From Altererythrobacter sp. Root672 (GTDB taxonomy: Bacteria > Pseudomonadota > Alphaproteobacteria > Sphingomonadales > Sphingomonadaceae), in NCBI RefSeq assembly GCF_001427865.1, contig NZ_LMHH01000001.1, forward strand, positions 434,001-498,000: DNA of 64,000 nt, in the 5' to 3' direction. The translations under genes and the position numbers were made by a program. Shown one piece after another: positions 61,523 through 64,000 of this stretch. The notes under the pieces are model-generated. The model ran no database searches, was not told the DNA's origin, and was given only the letters and a program-made list of their open reading frames with translations. Every line of letters begins with the position of its first letter. Position 1 is the first letter of the stretch.

Positions 61523-61935
61523 GGGGCGAGAGCCATGGCTGAGCACGGCTCATCCCACATTTGCCTAAAGGCTTTTGCCTATCCTTGACCCTATCCGCAA
61601 TTCCCCGTAAGGGGCCGCCCATCCGAAGCGGGGCTTTTGTCCTCGCGCGGGTAAATAGAGCTGAACATTGCCGGTGATGTCCCGGGGGCCTGTGCGGATT
61701 CGCGATAGGCCTTTCTCTGTTGGAGCGGTCCGTTAGGACGCTCTTGGGGCAGCCGTCAAAGTAACCCGGTGCTCGATGGGCCTGGGTGGAGTGTTTCAGG
61801 CTCGCATTGGAAGTCGCGTCGCGGCTTCCTATGTTTCGCAGGATCCCGGCCTTCGCCGGGATGACGACGCGGAACAGGCGAACCTCACATCTTCACCTCG
61901 TCCCGGTAGCCCCGATAGAACGGTGAAGAGATTAC
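61523..61935 (+). promoter_or_regulatory. Leader region of the str operon
   Basis: 413 bp with no gene that I can support. It ends in the rpsL RBS GAAGAGA. It contains GATCCCGGC-CTTC-GCCGGGAT (about 61841-61862), a dispersed palindromic repeat of 8-bp stem, and a weak GCCC...GGGC-TTTT hairpin near 61618-61640 that may end upstream transcription. A clear -35/-10 pair is not obvious. Confidence 0.5.
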
Positions 61936-62307
61936 ATGCCGACTATTAACCAGCTGGTCCGCAAGGGCCGGGTCTTGCAGAAGGCCAAGAGCAAGGTTCC
62001 CGCGATGGAGCAGAACCCGCAGAAGCGCGGCGTTTGCACTCGCGTGTACACCACGACCCCGAAGAAGCCGAACTCGGCGCTTCGCAAGGTGGCCAAGATC
62101 CGTCTGACCAACCAGCGCGAAGTCATCGCCTACATTCCGGGTGAAGGCCACAACCTGCAAGAACACTCCGTGGTCCTGATCCGCGGCGGCCGTGTGCGCG
62201 ACCTTCCCGGTGTGCGCTACCACGTGCTGCGCGGCGTGCTCGACACACAGGGCGTCAAGGATCGCCGCCAGAGCCGTTCGAAGTACGGCGCTAAGCGTCC
62301 GAAGTAA
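61936..62307 (+). CDS. rpsL: 30S ribosomal protein S12
   Basis: 123 residues, full length. Decoding-centre protein at the A site. [13 protein letters not shown] places the normal Lys at 43, while [13 protein letters not shown] places Arg, not Lys, at residue 88. Numbering agrees with Mycobacterium tuberculosis S12. First gene of the str operon; rpsG follows after 74 bp. Confidence 0.98.
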   Translation: MPTINQLVRKGRVLQKAKSKVPAMEQNPQKRGVCTRVYTTTPKKPNSALRKVAKIRLTNQREVIAYIPGEGHNLQEHSVVLIRGGRVRDLPGVRYHVLRGVLDTQGVKDRRQSRSKYGAKRPK

Positions 62308-62330
62308 GCGTTCGCGCTTTAGCTGGTTTC

Positions 62331-62361
62331 GGCCGCGCGCCCCTGGTTGGCTGGTGCGGCC
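62331..62361 (+). promoter_or_regulatory. rpsL-rpsG intergenic hairpin (possible S7 operator)
   Basis: GGCCGC (62331-62336) pairs with GCGGCC (62356-62361), 19-nt loop, 20 bp before the rpsG start. In E. coli S7 represses translation by binding the rpsL-rpsG intercistronic region; this hairpin is in the matching place but the sequence is not conserved enough to prove function. Confidence 0.4.
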
Positions 62362-62381
62362 CAAAATAAGGAATTAGTCCG

Positions 62382-62852
62382 ATGTCACGTCGTCGTCGTC
62401 CCGAGAAGCGGGAAATTCTGCCGGATCCCAAGTTCGGTGATCTCATCCTGTCGAAGTTCATGAACAACCTCATGCTCGACGGTAAGAAGTCGGTTGCCGA
62501 GCGTATCGTTTACGGTGCTCTCGAAACCGTCGAGAACCGTGCCAAGGCCGATCCGGTCGCGCTGTTCCACGATGCGCTGGCGAACGTTTCGCCGCAGGTG
62601 GAAGTGCGTTCGCGCCGTGTTGGTGGTGCGACCTACCAGGTTCCGGTCGAAGTCCGTCCGGAGCGTGCCCAGGCGCTCGCCATCCGCTGGCTGATCAACG
62701 CGGCCCGTGGCCGTGCGGAAACCACCATGGCTGCCCGTCTCTCGGGCGAGCTGATGGATGCGGCGAACAACCGCGGCAATGCTGTGAAGAAGCGTGAAGA
62801 CGCGCACCGCATGGCCGACGCCAACCGCGCGTTCTCGCACTACCGCTGGTAA
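62382..62852 (+). CDS. rpsG: 30S ribosomal protein S7
   Basis: 156 residues, full length; primary assembly protein of the 30S head. [19 protein letters not shown] at the N-terminus and [20 protein letters not shown] are typical. ATG at 62382 behind AAGGAATTAG. Followed by a hairpin and then fusA. Confidence 0.98.
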   Translation: MSRRRRPEKREILPDPKFGDLILSKFMNNLMLDGKKSVAERIVYGALETVENRAKADPVALFHDALANVSPQVEVRSRRVGGATYQVPVEVRPERAQALAIRWLINAARGRAETTMAARLSGELMDAANNRGNAVKKREDAHRMADANRAFSHYRW

Positions 62853-62869
62853 TCTTTTTCGGTCCCTGT

Positions 62870-62895
62870 CCGTGCCGGGCATAGTCGAGGCACGG
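62870..62895 (+). promoter_or_regulatory. rpsG-fusA intergenic hairpin
   Basis: CCGTGCC (62870-62876) pairs with GGCACGG (62889-62895), 12-nt loop, 26 bp before fusA. No U-tract, so more likely a processing or translational-control stem than a terminator. Confidence 0.4.
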
Positions 62896-62921
62896 GCGGG
62901 GGGCCCTTCGGAGTAAGTAAA

Positions 62922-64000
62922 ATGGCCCGCAGCCATCCTATCGAGCGCTATCGTAACTTCGGCATCATGGCGCACATCGACGCCGGCAAGACCACGACGA
63001 CCGAGCGCATCCTCTATTACACCGGCAAGTCCTACAAGATCGGCGAAGTCCATGACGGCGCCGCGACCATGGACTGGATGGAGCAGGAGCAGGAGCGTGG
63101 CATCACGATCACCTCCGCCGCGACCACCTGCTTCTGGCAGGCCGAAGACGGCGAGGGCCCCGAGCACCGCCTGAACATCATCGACACCCCCGGACACGTC
63201 GACTTCACCATTGAAGTCGAGCGTTCGCTGCGCGTCCTCGACGGTGCGGTTGCCGCTTTCGACGGCGTTGCCGGCGTTGAGCCGCAGTCGGAGACCGTGT
63301 GGCGCCAGGCTGAGAAGTATGGCGTGCCGCGGATGTGCTACGTCAACAAGCTCGACCGTACGGGCGCTGACTTCTACTATTGCGTGCAGACGATCATCGA
63401 TCGCCTGGGCGCTGTCCCGGCGGTGCTTTACCTGCCGATCGGTGCCGAAGGTGACTTCAAGGGCCTGGTCGACCTGGTCAACGACCGTGCGATCATCTGG
63501 CAGGACGAGAGCCTGGGCGCGAAGTTCGACTATGTCGAAATTCCGGCCGACCTCGCCGACAAGGCTGCCGAGTACCGCTCGAACCTCATCGAACTCGCCG
63601 TCGAACAGGACGACGAGATCATGGAAGCGTACCTCGAGGGTAACGAGCCCGATGTGGCCACGCTGAAAAAGCTGATCCGCAAGGGTACGCTGGCGCAGAA
63701 GTTCGTGCCGGTACTGTGCGGCTCGTCGTTCAAGAACAAGGGCGTGCAGACCCTGCTCGACGCGGTTGTCGACTACCTGCCGAGCCCGGTCGACGTTCCG
63801 GCGATCAAGGGCGTGAAGCCCGACAGCGACGAAGAAGACAGCCGTCCGTCGAGCGACGACGCGCCGTTCGCTTCGCTGGCGTTCAAGATCATGAACGACC
63901 CGTTCGTCGGCTCGCTGACCTTCACGCGCATCTACTCGGGCCGCTTGTCCAAGGGTTCGTACCTGAACTCGGTCAAGGACAAGAAAGAGAAGATCGGCCG
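62922..64000 (+). CDS. fusA: Translation elongation factor G, partial at window end
   Basis: About 359 codons of the roughly 690-residue protein are present; the rest lies beyond the window. GTPase domain with P-loop [15 protein letters not shown], switch and [13 protein letters not shown], and the [10 protein letters not shown] element. Start ATG at 62922. Catalyses GTP-dependent translocation on the ribosome. Third gene of the str operon. Confidence 0.97.
   Translation, partial: MARSHPIERYRNFGIMAHIDAGKTTTTERILYYTGKSYKIGEVHDGAATMDWMEQEQERGITITSAATTCFWQAEDGEGPEHRLNIIDTPGHVDFTIEVERSLRVLDGAVAAFDGVAGVEPQSETVWRQAEKYGVPRMCYVNKLDRTGADFYYCVQTIIDRLGAVPAVLYLPIGAEGDFKGLVDLVNDRAIIWQDESLGAKFDYVEIPADLADKAAEYRSNLIELAVEQDDEIMEAYLEGNEPDVATLKKLIRKGTLAQKFVPVLCGSSFKNKGVQTLLDAVVDYLPSPVDVPAIKGVKPDSDEEDSRPSSDDAPFASLAFKIMNDPFVGSLTFTRIYSGRLSKGSYLNSVKDKKEKIG

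Noticed and set aside
1-64000. CRISPR array, prophage or insertion sequence
   Set aside because: No regularly spaced direct repeats, phage structural genes or transposase genes were seen; the only dispersed repeats are short palindromes.

Overview
The window is high-GC DNA (low to mid 60s % by eye) from an alphaproteobacterium, most likely order Sphingomonadales and probably an Erythrobacter- or Sphingomonas-like organism. Supporting markers are a MucR/Ros regulator, the miaB/phoH/ybeY/corC neighbourhood, a class II DAHP synthase, an O-succinylhomoserine sulfhydrylase (metZ), a large TonB-dependent receptor, and dispersed palindromic intergenic repeats. Almost all of it is chromosomal core or near-core sequence. 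I see no prophage, insertion sequence, CRISPR array or defence island.

Layout. 1-5 kb: mgtE, a cyclophilin, an alpha/beta hydrolase, a SnoaL-like secreted protein and a LysR regulator. 5-15 kb: two minus-strand blocks, nfuA-nitroreductase-tsaB-rimI-mucR-fur-plsC-miaB and phoH-nucleotidyltransferase-ybeY-corC, separated by one plus-strand SDR gene. They cover Fe-S supply, tRNA modification, rRNA maturation and envelope lipid synthesis. 15-25 kb: an M16 protease, DAHP synthase, a tightly coupled ergothioneine operon (egtB-egtD-DUF5996), a membrane-anchored retropepsin and an AAHS-type transporter. 25-31 kb: a Tat-exported sulfatase and a TonB receptor, divergent from a LysR gene, which look like a sulfate-ester scavenging set. 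31-39 kb: a polysaccharide flippase, small hydrolases, a CAP protein, an orphan serine recombinase beside tRNA-Gln, topoisomerase IB and two glutathione-dependent enzymes. 39-48 kb: a hydrolase, a GMC oxidoreductase, PilZ and CHAD proteins, ilvE with a striking leader region, a lipoprotein, tlyA, tspO and ubiK. 48-56 kb: recO, leuB, a polyprenyl-phosphate glycosyltransferase and a protein-mannosyltransferase-like enzyme, three tandem small membrane proteins, metZ and apaG. 56-64 kb: regulators, a sensor-like membrane protein, and the str operon (rpsL, rpsG, start of fusA), cut by the window end.

Points most worth a second look: (1) S12 carries Arg at position 88, the site where Lys-to-Arg confers streptomycin resistance in other bacteria; (2) an 18-codon ORF with a full-length Shine-Dalgarno sequence followed by three hairpins lies upstream of ilvE, whose apparent promoter sits inside a perfect 10-bp inverted repeat; (3) three tandem paralogous small proteins share a signal peptide, an S-x-W membrane helix, an acidic tail and a terminal Ser-Pro; (4) a DUF5996 gene is translationally coupled to egtBD; (5) two copies of a bipartite palindromic repeat have their halves in opposite order.

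All family names come from reading motifs and recalling families; no database search was run.
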